This document shows positions 1 to 7,101 of a DNA stretch of 32,296 nucleotides, one piece after another (the stretch's first letter is position 1; the number at the start of each line of letters is the position of its first letter). The DNA is taken from contig JABDAH010000016.1 in assembly GCA_013289265.1 (NCBI GenBank), positions 3,371 to 35,666 on the forward strand. Reading direction: 5' to 3'. Below the pieces are notes generated by a model, which did no database searches, was not told the DNA's origin, and worked only from the letters and a program-made list of their open reading frames with translations. A program made the position numbers and the translations under genes. The DNA comes from Alphaproteobacteria bacterium (GTDB lineage Bacteria > Pseudomonadota > Alphaproteobacteria > UBA9219).

Positions 1-1
1 G

Positions 2-61
2 GTTATGGACGGCCCCGCCCTTTACGAGGCCCTGTTGCGCGAGTTGCCATCTTATGTGGCT
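2..61 (+). CDS. Fragment of a response-regulator receiver domain (partial)
   Basis: The frame from base 2 reads V-MDGPALYEALLRELPSYVA before it runs into sequence that is antisense to the histidine kinase. The MDGPxLYxxL pattern is typical of the receiver domain at the C-terminus of hybrid histidine kinases, after the phospho-accepting Asp strand. The fragment is only about 20 residues and has no start or stop of its own. It most likely belongs to the same hybrid kinase whose N-terminus lies on the opposite strand at 52-1782, which implies an inversion or chimeric join near 55-62. Family assignment rests on one motif. Confidence 0.5.
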
Positions 62-1782
62 TGCCCTACCACCACCGATAGCGGGTTATTCAATTCATGT
101 GCGACGCCTGCCAGTAAACCGCCGAGCGCAGCCATTTTTTCGCTTTGCTGCAAGGCTTCTTGTTGACGTGCGATTTTGGCTTCGGCCTGTTTACGTTCAG
201 TCAGATCATAGACGCCGATCACCATGGCTTCTTGATTGAGATAACTGATGCGACGTGCTGAAAGGGCGGCATCAAGCTGGCTTCTGTCATCGCGGTTAAG
301 CATGACTTCCTTCAGATTGACTTCTTTGCCGCTGTTCATGAGATCCCAGATCTCAAGGCGAGCGTCGTTATCGGGTAAAAAGCGGCTTAACTGCTCATGC
401 ATAAGGCGGCTTTGCGGCGCTCCTAAAAGCTGCTCCGCGCCGGGGCTTGCGTATAGAATAGTTTGCTCGGTCAGCCCCACGATTAAAACCGGCACCGGAT
501 GAGCTTCCGTAATGCTGCGGAAACGCGCTTCGCTGGCACGGAGAGCCACTTCGCTCTGTTTGCGGGCGGTGATATCATTGGTTGATCCTACGAGACGAAT
601 AATCTTCTTTGTCGTCGGATCGCGCATTGCAACGGCTTTGGAATGCAGCCAGCGGCGGTTTTCCTGAGACTGCACAATCCTGTATTCAATATTGATCGTG
701 TTGATCTCAGAGTTATGGCGGAAACGTCGCATGGCTTCACGCACAATGCGCCGGTCCGGCGGCATCATCATGCGCATCCATATTTTGAGGCTATCCCTCG
801 TATTCTCGAGGCGCAGGCCGAGAATTTTCCGGAACTGGTTGGAGAAAAACACTTCACCGGTTTCAAGGTTCCAGTCGAACAGACCTTCGTTCGCGCCGCG
901 CGTTGCCAGCGTAAAACGTTCGTTGCTGGTGGCAAGCTCGCGTTCTTTTTCTTCCTGCCGGGCGGCAAACTGGCTGGCGATGACAACCGCGAACATCAGC
1001 GCTGCCATCGAATAGGAAGTGTAGGTCAGGTTTTTACTGCTGCTGGTATTGACGATATAGCCGATATTATAAAGCGGATCGGCTAGGGCGCCAGCGAGGA
1101 AAAAAATAAAGGCGACTATATGGGTAAAGCTGCCGCTGACGCCTTGCCTCAAACTGGCGATGCCGCAAACAAGAATAACAGCAATGGTGATAGTGCTGAG
1201 GGCGGGCAGGATGAAGCGCACCATCGACTGGTTGAGGATCGACCCCAAAAGCAATAGGAACAGCAAAAAGCTCAGGATAAAGAACGGTATACGAAACGAC
1301 GGATTGTTGACTTCGACTTCGAGGAAATAATAAGTGAAGAACACGCTGAAAATGCAGGAGAAAATCATACTGTAATTAACAAGCAAGCCCCTCGTCGCCT
1401 GACTGGTAAGACCAAGCTGGTTCATCAGCAAGTCGTTAGTGCCGGCGATATTCAGGCTGAGGCACAGCAGCAGGCAAAGCAGAAAAACCTGTCCGCGGTC
1501 GCGCATAACGACCCAGATGAAAAACAGATAGGCAGATGCCGTCAGCATCACGCCGAGGAACAGACCGAAAATCAGGCTGGCCGATAATTTTTCGTTGACG
1601 CTGACTACAGCGATTTTGCCGGTGCGGGCAGCGTCAGCCAGAGCCATATCCGGAAGCAGAAAAACCGCCAGAACGGCTAAAAATAACCCCAGCAACCCTT
1701 TGGAAAATAGGTATGCAAACTCACTTCCCGGTTTCGCAACTGCGAGAGATAAAGAATGAAAACGGGAAGGGTGCTGCTGCAA
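52..1782 (-). CDS. Membrane-bound PAS sensor histidine kinase, broken after the H-box
   Basis: This is a sensor kinase that would autophosphorylate on His in response to a membrane or PAS-sensed signal. The N-terminus has a hydrophobic, signal-like segment ending in MALADAA (about residues 30-50). A seven-helix-like membrane region (about 70-275) and a short charged linker follow. Two PAS domains come next (about 290-410, ending GSTNDITARKQ, and about 420-530, ending YDLTERKQ). A HisKA dimerisation helix has the H-box AHELNNP, with H562 as phospho-acceptor. The frame stops 14 residues later, so most of HisKA and the whole ATPase domain are missing. The start is a TTG at 1782 with AGGT six bases upstream; no better ATG precedes the membrane segment. 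The receiver scrap on the plus strand at 2-61 suggests that the intact protein is a hybrid kinase. As it stands it could not phosphorylate itself. Confidence 0.85.
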   Translation of the reverse strand: MQQHPSRFHSLSLAVAKPGSEFAYLFSKGLLGLFLAVLAVFLLPDMALADAARTGKIAVVSVNEKLSASLIFGLFLGVMLTASAYLFFIWVVMRDRGQVFLLCLLLCLSLNIAGTNDLLMNQLGLTSQATRGLLVNYSMIFSCIFSVFFTYYFLEVEVNNPSFRIPFFILSFLLFLLLLGSILNQSMVRFILPALSTITIAVILVCGIASLRQGVSGSFTHIVAFIFFLAGALADPLYNIGYIVNTSSSKNLTYTSYSMAALMFAVVIASQFAARQEEKERELATSNERFTLATRGANEGLFDWNLETGEVFFSNQFRKILGLRLENTRDSLKIWMRMMMPPDRRIVREAMRRFRHNSEINTINIEYRIVQSQENRRWLHSKAVAMRDPTTKKIIRLVGSTNDITARKQSEVALRASEARFRSITEAHPVPVLIVGLTEQTILYASPGAEQLLGAPQSRLMHEQLSRFLPDNDARLEIWDLMNSGKEVNLKEVMLNRDDRSQLDAALSARRISYLNQEAMVIGVYDLTERKQAEAKIARQQEALQQSEKMAALGGLLAGVAHELNNPLSVVVGQAT

Positions 1783-1874
1783 GACTGACCTATCGACAAT
1801 AGTGTGGGCTTCCTGACGTCCAACCTTGAGTTTCGATCTTGCAAGGCAAGTGGTTAAGAAGCTTTAACTAATTG

Positions 1875-1901
1875 TTGATTTTAGGGGCAAGTCACTAAAA
1901 T
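1875..1901 (+). promoter_or_regulatory. Weak candidate promoter for maeB
   Basis: The AT-rich gap between the divergent kinase and maeB holds TTGATT (1875-1880) and TAAAAT (1896-1901). The spacing is 15 bases, shorter than the usual 16-18, so this is a tentative call. No other clear regulatory element is visible in the gap. Confidence 0.25.
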
Positions 1902-1968
1902 ATGGTCAATAATCCCCTTAAGATGTACTAAAGGGCCATCGAATCGAAAAACAATGTCTGAGAGAGCT

Positions 1969-4233
1969 ATGTCCAAGTCCGATACCCGCGTTACCGATGA
2001 AGAAGCCCTTGCTTTCCATGCCCAGGGCCGCCCCGGCAAATTACAGATTTCACCGACTAAACCTCTGGTAACGCAACGCGACTTGTCTCTGGCTTATTCC
2101 CCCGGCGTTGCTGTTCCTTGCCTGCGTATTCAGGAAAATCCCGATGCAGCCTATGACTATACCGCGCGCGGCAATCTGGTAGCCGTTATTTCTAACGGCA
2201 CGGCTGTCCTTGGTTTGGGTGATTTAGGCGCTTTGGCCTCGAAGCCTGTCATGGAAGGCAAAGCAGTTCTGTTCAAACGCTTTGCCGACGTCGACGGTAT
2301 CGACCTTGAGATCGATACCAAGAATGTCGATGAGTTTATCAATTGCGTCCGTTTTCTGGGGCCAAGCTTTGGTGGCATCAATCTGGAAGATATCAAAGCG
2401 CCGGATTGCTTTATCATCGAACAGCGCCTGCGCGAGATTATGGATATTCCCGTTTTCCATGATGACCAGCATGGTACCGCTATCATCGCCGCTGCCGGTC
2501 TTATCAATGCGCTCGACCTGACAGGCCGCACCGTCAAGGACATCCGCATGGTTGTCAACGGGGCAGGTGCTTCTGCTACCGCTTGCGTGGAATTGTTCAA
2601 GGCGCTTGGCGTGCCGCATAACAACGTCATCATGTGCGACACTAAAGGTGTTATTTATCAAGGCCGCACCGAGGGCATGAACCAATGGAAATCGGCCCAT
2701 GCAGTTGAAACCAAGCTTCGCACATTAACTGAGGCGCTCAAAGGCGCAGATATCTTTGTTGGGCTTTCGGCCAAGGGCGCAGTGACGCCTGAAATGGTCA
2801 AGAGCATGGGCAAAAACCCAATCATTTTTGCTATGGCGAACCCTGATCCGGAAATCACGCCGGAAGAAGTACATGCCGTACGGCAGGATGCGATTGTCGC
2901 GACAGGCCGTTCGGATTACCCGAACCAGATTAATAACGTTCTTGGGTTTCCTTACATTTTCCGCGGGGCGCTGGATGTTCGCGCTTCCACAATTAATGAT
3001 GAGATGAAACTGGCCGCCGCCCGCGCTCTTGCCAATCTGGCGCGTGCTGATGTACCGGATGAAGTGAATGCGGCTTATGGTGGCCGCACTTTGCGTTACG
3101 GCCCGGAATATATCATCCCGGCGCCCTTCGACCCGCGCCTTGTTGTCGAGATTCCAACGGCCGTAGCCGAAGCCGCGATGAAAACCGGCGTCGCGCGCAA
3201 ACCAATTCCTGATTTTGATGTCTACCGTCGTGAACTTCGCGCGCGCCTTGATCCAACAGCAACCAGCCTCGAACTGATTTTTGAAGCGGTGAAAAGCCAG
3301 CCTAAACGCGTTGTCTTTGCCGAAGGCGAGGAAGAACGCACTATTCGCGCCGCGCTGCAATTCAAGGCGGCGGGTTATGGCACGCCGGTCCTGATCGGTC
3401 GCGAAGAAATCGTGCGCGATCATATGAAAACGATGGCGCTGGAAGATTCCAGTCTGGAAATCCATAATGCCCGCCTGTCGCATAACAACAAGAAATATAC
3501 CGACTATCTCTACAAACGCCTACATCGCAAAGGCTATATGCAACGCGACTGCGCCCGCATGATCAACCAGAATCGCAATGTCTTTGCGGCGACAATGCTG
3601 GCGACGGGCGATGCCGATGCGATGGTCACGGGCCTGACGCGTACCTTCATCGTCAATTATGACGATGTGCGCCGTGTCATTGACCCGACGCCGACGGGCG
3701 CTTTTGGGCTCTCTATTGCCATTGCCCAAGACCGCACCGTGTTTCTGGCGGATACCGCTGTCAATATCGAACCGTCGCCCGAACGTATGGCCGATATCGC
3801 TATTCAGGCCGCTGATTGGGCCCGTCGCATGGGGCATGAACCACGCGTGGCAATGCTGTCCTTCGCCAGCTTTGGCCAGCCACAACGGGACTCTGCCAAC
3901 CATTCGTGCGAAGCAGTCAAGCTGCTGGATGCCAAAGGTGTGAAGTTTGAATATGACGGTGAAATGGCTGTTGATGTCGCGCTGGATTATGATCTGATGA
4001 AGCGCCTCTATCCGTTCTGCCGTCTGACCGGGCCCGCCAATGTATTGGTGATGCCGAACCTGCAGGCCGCCAATATAGCAGCCAAGCTGGTGCAGAATAT
4101 CGGCGGTGTAACTGTTCTGGGGCCGATCCTGATCGGTCTCGAAAAACCGGCGCAAATCGTGCGCATGGGTGCGACCGTTTCTGATCTTGTTACCACAGCG
4201 GTTTTGGCAGCTTACCAGACGGTGAAGGGGTAA
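1969..4233 (+). CDS. maeB: NADP-dependent malic enzyme with C-terminal phosphotransacetylase-like domain
   Basis: It catalyses oxidative decarboxylation of malate to pyruvate, giving NADPH and linking the TCA cycle to pyruvate and acetyl-CoA. The N-terminal malic domain carries YSPGVAVPC, GDLGALASKPVMEGK and FHDDQHGTA. The NAD(P)-binding Rossmann motif VVNGAGASATAC follows near residue 200. From about residue 445 (VVFAEGEEERTIRAA) a phosphate acetyltransferase-like domain runs to the end. That domain is usually regulatory (acetyl-CoA sensing) in MaeB-type enzymes rather than catalytic. The length of about 754 residues matches the family. The frame opens at an ATG at 1954, but the ATG at 1969 has GAGAG upstream and is the likelier start. 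The gene stands alone, divergent from the kinase. Confidence 0.95.
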   Translation: MSKSDTRVTDEEALAFHAQGRPGKLQISPTKPLVTQRDLSLAYSPGVAVPCLRIQENPDAAYDYTARGNLVAVISNGTAVLGLGDLGALASKPVMEGKAVLFKRFADVDGIDLEIDTKNVDEFINCVRFLGPSFGGINLEDIKAPDCFIIEQRLREIMDIPVFHDDQHGTAIIAAAGLINALDLTGRTVKDIRMVVNGAGASATACVELFKALGVPHNNVIMCDTKGVIYQGRTEGMNQWKSAHAVETKLRTLTEALKGADIFVGLSAKGAVTPEMVKSMGKNPIIFAMANPDPEITPEEVHAVRQDAIVATGRSDYPNQINNVLGFPYIFRGALDVRASTINDEMKLAAARALANLARADVPDEVNAAYGGRTLRYGPEYIIPAPFDPRLVVEIPTAVAEAAMKTGVARKPIPDFDVYRRELRARLDPTATSLELIFEAVKSQPKRVVFAEGEEERTIRAALQFKAAGYGTPVLIGREEIVRDHMKTMALEDSSLEIHNARLSHNNKKYTDYLYKRLHRKGYMQRDCARMINQNRNVFAATMLATGDADAMVTGLTRTFIVNYDDVRRVIDPTPTGAFGLSIAIAQDRTVFLADTAVNIEPSPERMADIAIQAADWARRMGHEPRVAMLSFASFGQPQRDSANHSCEAVKLLDAKGVKFEYDGEMAVDVALDYDLMKRLYPFCRLTGPANVLVMPNLQAANIAAKLVQNIGGVTVLGPILIGLEKPAQIVRMGATVSDLVTTAVLAAYQTVKG

Positions 4234-4261
4234 GAGGGGGTAAGGCTTTCCTCATAACACT

Positions 4262-4289
4262 GTCATGCCCGCGAAGGCGGGCATCCATC
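4262..4289. repeat. Left copy of palindromic repeat flanking the GIY-YIG gene
   Basis: A 28-base sequence built on the hairpin GCCCGC-GAAG-GCGGGC, with GTCAT on one side and ATCCATC on the other. It is the exact reverse complement of 4590-4617. It sits 13 bases before the GIY-YIG start and resembles REP-type extragenic palindromes. It lacks a T-run, so it is not a typical terminator. Confidence 0.9.
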
Positions 4290-4302
4290 ATCTGTTCTTG
4301 CA

Positions 4303-4590
4303 ATGAGCTATTACGTTTATATTGCGGCCAACCGTAAAAATGGGGCGCTTTATATTGGTGTCACGAATGATTTAGCGCGCCGGAATTTTGAGCACAAAAC
4401 TGGAGAGGGTAAGAATTTTACGGCCCGTTACGGTATAACTAACTTGGTTTATTATGAAACCTATCCAACAATCTTGGAAGCTATTGCGCGCGAAAAGCAA
4501 ATGAAACACTGGAAGCGGGAATGGAAAATCAAACGTATCAAGGAAATGAATCCAGATTGGAAAGATTTATCCCAGTTTCTAAACCAGTAG
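4303..4590 (+). CDS. Small GIY-YIG family nuclease (YhbQ/UPF0213-like)
   Basis: A 95-residue single-domain GIY-YIG protein, the predicted DNA-nicking or endonuclease fold. YVYI (res 4-7) and LYIGVTNDLARR (16-27) form the signature strands, with the conserved Arg at 26 or 27. AIAREKQMKHW (60-70) supplies the helix with the metal-binding Glu (E64), and the family-typical ending EMNPDWKDL is present. The length equals that of stand-alone family members. No strong ribosome-binding site precedes the ATG. The gene lies exactly between two inverted copies of a 28-base palindromic repeat, and its TAG stop overlaps the right copy by one base. This suggests that gene and repeats form one unit inserted between maeB and scoB. 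Function in vivo is unknown for most of this family; mobility or REP processing is inference. Confidence 0.92.
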   Translation: MSYYVYIAANRKNGALYIGVTNDLARRNFEHKTGEGKNFTARYGITNLVYYETYPTILEAIAREKQMKHWKREWKIKRIKEMNPDWKDLSQFLNQ

Positions 4591-4617
4591 ATGGATGCCC
4601 GCCTTCGCGGGCATGAC
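4590..4617. repeat. Right copy of palindromic repeat flanking the GIY-YIG gene
   Basis: Exact 28-base inverted copy of 4262-4289. Its first base is the last base of the GIY-YIG stop codon. The internal palindrome is GCCCGC-CTTC-GCGGGC. An extra partial echo of the repeat edge (GAATCCATC) follows at about 4629-4637. Confidence 0.9.
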
Positions 4618-4647
4618 GCAGAAATAGGAATCCATCAAAAGAAAAGT

Positions 4648-5283
4648 CTAATGCAGCGCAACTTTATACGCGGCTTCCGTCTTCGCTTTGATTTCATCCA
4701 GTGTAACGCCGGGGGCTAAGGCCGTTAGCGTCAGGCCGTCCGGTTGAAATTCGAATTCGCCTAGATCGGTGATAATTTTATTCACGACCTTGGAGCCTGT
4801 GAGCGGCAGGCTGCATTTCTTCACCAGCTTGGCCTCTGCCTTGGCGTTATGTTCCATCAGCACAATCACGCGCTTGACGCCTGCGACCAGATCCATCGCG
4901 CCGCCCATGCCTTTGACCATTTTGCCGGGGATCATCCAGTTGGCAATGTCGCCCTGTTCCGAAACCTGCATCGCGCCCAGAATAGCAAGGTCAATATGCC
5001 CGCCGCGGATCATGGCAAAGGATTGCGCGCTGTCGAAATAGCTGGAGGAGGGGAGTTCCGTCACCGTCTGCTTGCCGGCATTGATCAGGTCGGGGTCGAT
5101 CTCTGCCTCAGTCGGGAAAGGCCCGATGCCGAGCATGCCGTTTTCGCTCTGCAATACGACATGCATGTTGGACGGAATATAATTGGCGACCAGCGTCGGA
5201 ATACCGATACCGAGATTAATGTAAAAACCTTCTTGTAATTCGGCTGCGGCGCGGGCGGCCATTTCTTCACGTGTCCAGGGCAT
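4648..5283 (-). CDS. scoB: 3-oxoacid CoA-transferase subunit B
   Basis: Beta subunit of a succinyl-CoA:3-ketoacid (or related) CoA-transferase, which moves CoA from succinyl-CoA to acetoacetate so that ketone bodies can be used. It shows [13 protein letters not shown] (res 25-37) and the catalytic loop LQSENGMLG, with Glu47 as the residue that forms the acyl-CoA thioester. The conserved [18 protein letters not shown] segment follows. The 211 residues equal a normal beta subunit. A ribosome-binding site AGAGG lies eight bases before the ATG. Its partner scoA is at 6192-6893 on the same strand. Unusually, two unrelated small secreted-protein genes lie between them instead of the usual direct adjacency. 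Substrate specificity cannot be fixed from sequence alone. Confidence 0.95.
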   Translation of the reverse strand: MPWTREEMAARAAAELQEGFYINLGIGIPTLVANYIPSNMHVVLQSENGMLGIGPFPTEAEIDPDLINAGKQTVTELPSSSYFDSAQSFAMIRGGHIDLAILGAMQVSEQGDIANWMIPGKMVKGMGGAMDLVAGVKRVIVLMEHNAKAEAKLVKKCSLPLTGSKVVNKIITDLGEFEFQPDGLTLTALAPGVTLDEIKAKTEAAYKVALH

Positions 5284-5300
5284 AGTTAACCTCTTCGTTT

Positions 5301-5768
5301 CTAGTTTTTAACATTGCTATAGGCAACTCGCAGAATTTTGCCATCCACGCTACCAAAGATATCAAGGCTTTTTGCTGATTCCAAGACAGCACACTTTTCG
5401 GGAATAACCGTTTCTGTAGGTAACGGTAGTTCGCCTTCATCCGGCTTGATGGAGCCGGGCTTTGGTTGGGGTGCCAGACAAGGAAGGGTAATAGAGAAAG
5501 TTTGTCCTATCTGCAGTGACTGAGTTGGTGACGTTGCGGTTCCATTTTTGATTATTTCGCTGACTGTGCCTTCAATATGAACGGAATCTTTTTCGAACCA
5601 CGTCACGTTAAGGCCAGTCTCTGTTTGATGTTCTGTTTTATTTACTTTTAATATGATGTGTTGAGGAAGGGTATCCGGAGATATCATTTGTCCATAACTT
5701 ATGCTCGAAAAAGAGAGGAGAATAAGAAAAATGCAGGAGGATAATCCTCGGTTAAGCAATGTCTTCAT
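5301..5768 (-). CDS. Hypothetical secreted protein between scoA and scoB
   Basis: About 155 residues with an N-terminal signal peptide: MKTLLN, then a hydrophobic core and SYGQM as a probable cleavage region. I do not recognise the mature domain. It contains a pair of Cys (SITLPCLAP and PEKCAVLE) and a Pro/Glu-rich loop between them, which suggests a small disulfide-bonded periplasmic beta fold. The frame extends seven codons upstream, but the ATG at 5768 has TAGGAG just before it and gives a proper signal peptide. It starts eight bases after the stop of the LprI-like gene and ends 17 bases before scoB, so it is probably cotranscribed. No link to CoA transfer is visible. Confidence 0.8.
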   Translation of the reverse strand: MKTLLNRGLSSCIFLILLSFSSISYGQMISPDTLPQHIILKVNKTEHQTETGLNVTWFEKDSVHIEGTVSEIIKNGTATSPTQSLQIGQTFSITLPCLAPQPKPGSIKPDEGELPLPTETVIPEKCAVLESAKSLDIFGSVDGKILRVAYSNVKN

Positions 5769-5776
5769 GATTTCTC

Positions 5777-6181
5777 CTATAACGGACATCCATTATCTGT
5801 GCATTTGGCGTATTTTTTCAACGTCTGTATGCGCTGATTGTTCAATTGAGCCAGGCACGAGAACTGTTCCATCGGCCAGATCGATCCCGATTCTTCGCTT
5901 GGGCCTGCTTCGTAAAAACAAGCTTTATCGCGATAAGTAATCCACGCTTCTTGCGAGTTGCTTAACCGGTCTTTGTTTTTTTGAGTCTGCAGGTAATCCA
6001 TCTTCTTATCATAAAGATCGTTCATTTCTTTTTCGGAAGCGTCGAAGTCATCGCGCGCGCAGAAGTTCATTTGCATCTGCTTGCCGTCTTGTACGCAACG
6101 AGCCTCGTCATCGGCGAAGGCCATCGTATTGAAGAACGCCACCAAAACTATCGCACTCAATAATAAGAAAAGACTTTTCAT
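5777..6181 (-). CDS. LprI/DUF1311-like secreted protein
   Basis: About 134 residues with a signal peptide (MKSLFLLLSAIVLVAFF to MAFADD). The mature part has the helical, Cys-containing DUF1311 pattern: FCARDDFDASEKEMNDLYDK, then SQEAWITYRDKACFYEA, then SCLAQLNNQRIQTLKKY. This family includes the lysozyme-inhibitor lipoprotein LprI. Here there is no lipobox, so the protein is probably periplasmic. The ATG at 6181 is chosen over an upstream in-frame ATG at 6235 because it begins the signal peptide and because 6235 would overlap scoA. Its position between scoA and scoB is unusual. A role as lysozyme inhibitor or envelope protein is inference from the family. Confidence 0.85.
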   Translation of the reverse strand: MKSLFLLLSAIVLVAFFNTMAFADDEARCVQDGKQMQMNFCARDDFDASEKEMNDLYDKKMDYLQTQKNKDRLSNSQEAWITYRDKACFYEAGPSEESGSIWPMEQFSCLAQLNNQRIQTLKKYAKCTDNGCPL

Positions 6182-6191
6182 ATGTTTGGCT

Positions 6192-6893
6192 TTAAGCTGT
6201 TTTTTGCACGGTGCGCTGCTCAATACGCTTTTCAAACTTATCGCCTTTCAGCAGACGCTTGACAAAAATGCCGGGTGTATGAACGGTGTCCGGGTCAATC
6301 TGGCCGGTGGGCACGATCTGCTCAACCTCGGCGACGGTGATCTTGCCGCACATCGCGGCGAGCGGATTAAAATTCCGCGCGGTTTTACGGTAAACCAGAT
6401 TGCCTTCTTCATCTGCTTTCCATGCCTTGACGATGGCAAGGTCGCAGACAATGCCACGCTCCAGAATATAACGCTGGCCGTCGAACTCGCGCATTTCCTT
6501 GCCTTCAGCAACCACTGTGCCGACGCCGGTCTTGGTATAAAATCCTGCGATGCCCGCGCCGCCCGCGCGCATCCGTTCCGCCAATGTGCCTTGCGGGTTA
6601 AATTCCACTTCCAGTTTGCCACCCAGATAAAGTTCAGCGAATAACTTGTTCTCGCCGACATAGCTGGAGACCATTTTTTTGATCTGCCCGCCTTCCATAA
6701 GCTTGCCGAGGCCGAAACCATCGACGCCCGCATTGTTGCTGACGATCGTCAGCCCCTTAACGCCGGAGAGCTTGATGGCCTCGATGCAATGCTCGGGAAT
6801 GCCGCAAAGGCCGAAACCGCCTGCGGCAATCGTCATATCGTCATGCAGCAGGCCAGCTAAAGCCTCGGCTGCGTTTTTGTAAATTTTACCCAT
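6192..6893 (-). CDS. scoA: 3-oxoacid CoA-transferase subunit A
   Basis: Alpha subunit of the CoA-transferase whose beta subunit is at 4648-5283. It shows the family signature GGFGLCGIPE (res 25-34), the NNAGVDGFGLG loop, the FNPQGTLAERMRAGGAGI segment and an AMCGKITVAEVE region near the C-terminus. The 233 residues are normal. AAGGA lies nine bases upstream of the ATG. It is the first gene of a four-gene minus-strand run (scoA, LprI-like, hypothetical, scoB). The gap to the next gene is about 10 bases, which suggests one transcript. Confidence 0.95.
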   Translation of the reverse strand: MGKIYKNAAEALAGLLHDDMTIAAGGFGLCGIPEHCIEAIKLSGVKGLTIVSNNAGVDGFGLGKLMEGGQIKKMVSSYVGENKLFAELYLGGKLEVEFNPQGTLAERMRAGGAGIAGFYTKTGVGTVVAEGKEMREFDGQRYILERGIVCDLAIVKAWKADEEGNLVYRKTARNFNPLAAMCGKITVAEVEQIVPTGQIDPDTVHTPGIFVKRLLKGDKFEKRIEQRTVQKTA

Positions 6894-7069
6894 GGGATAC
6901 GTCCTTGCGACTCGAAATCAGGCTTCAGTGTCCGCAAGGAGGGGCCACGCGTCAAGCCGTAAGTCGGGGACGGAAATGCTATATCTATCAATGATCTATG
7001 CCAAGAATCCCCTATTAAAACGACTTTAATCCTTTTGCCGTAAGGTTAATCAAATTCAGAGTGAATAAA

Positions 7070-7100
7070 AAGTTACTTTTATAACCAACAAGTTATTTTT
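7070..7100 (+). repeat. Pair of direct repeats before the caspase-like gene
   Basis: AAGTTACTTTT (7070-7080) and AAGTTATTTTT (7090-7100) are direct repeats with one mismatch, 20 bases apart (two helical turns). They end one base before the start codon at 7102. A possible -10 element TATAAC lies at 7080-7085. There is no ribosome-binding site. A tandem operator is possible, but the sequence is AT-rich and chance similarity cannot be excluded. Confidence 0.4.
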
Positions 7101-7101
7101 A

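Noticed and set aside
1854..1867. TTAA-N6-TTAA resembling a CtrA box in the kinase/maeB gap
   Set aside because: The spacer is six bases, not seven, so it misses the consensus.
2725..3483. 252-residue minus-strand ORF inside maeB
   Set aside because: Antisense shadow of the maeB coding sequence; no motif, no ribosome-binding site.
3520..4155. 211-residue minus-strand ORF inside the phosphotransacetylase-like part of maeB
   Set aside because: Same reason: it mirrors a conserved coding region and has no recognisable protein features.
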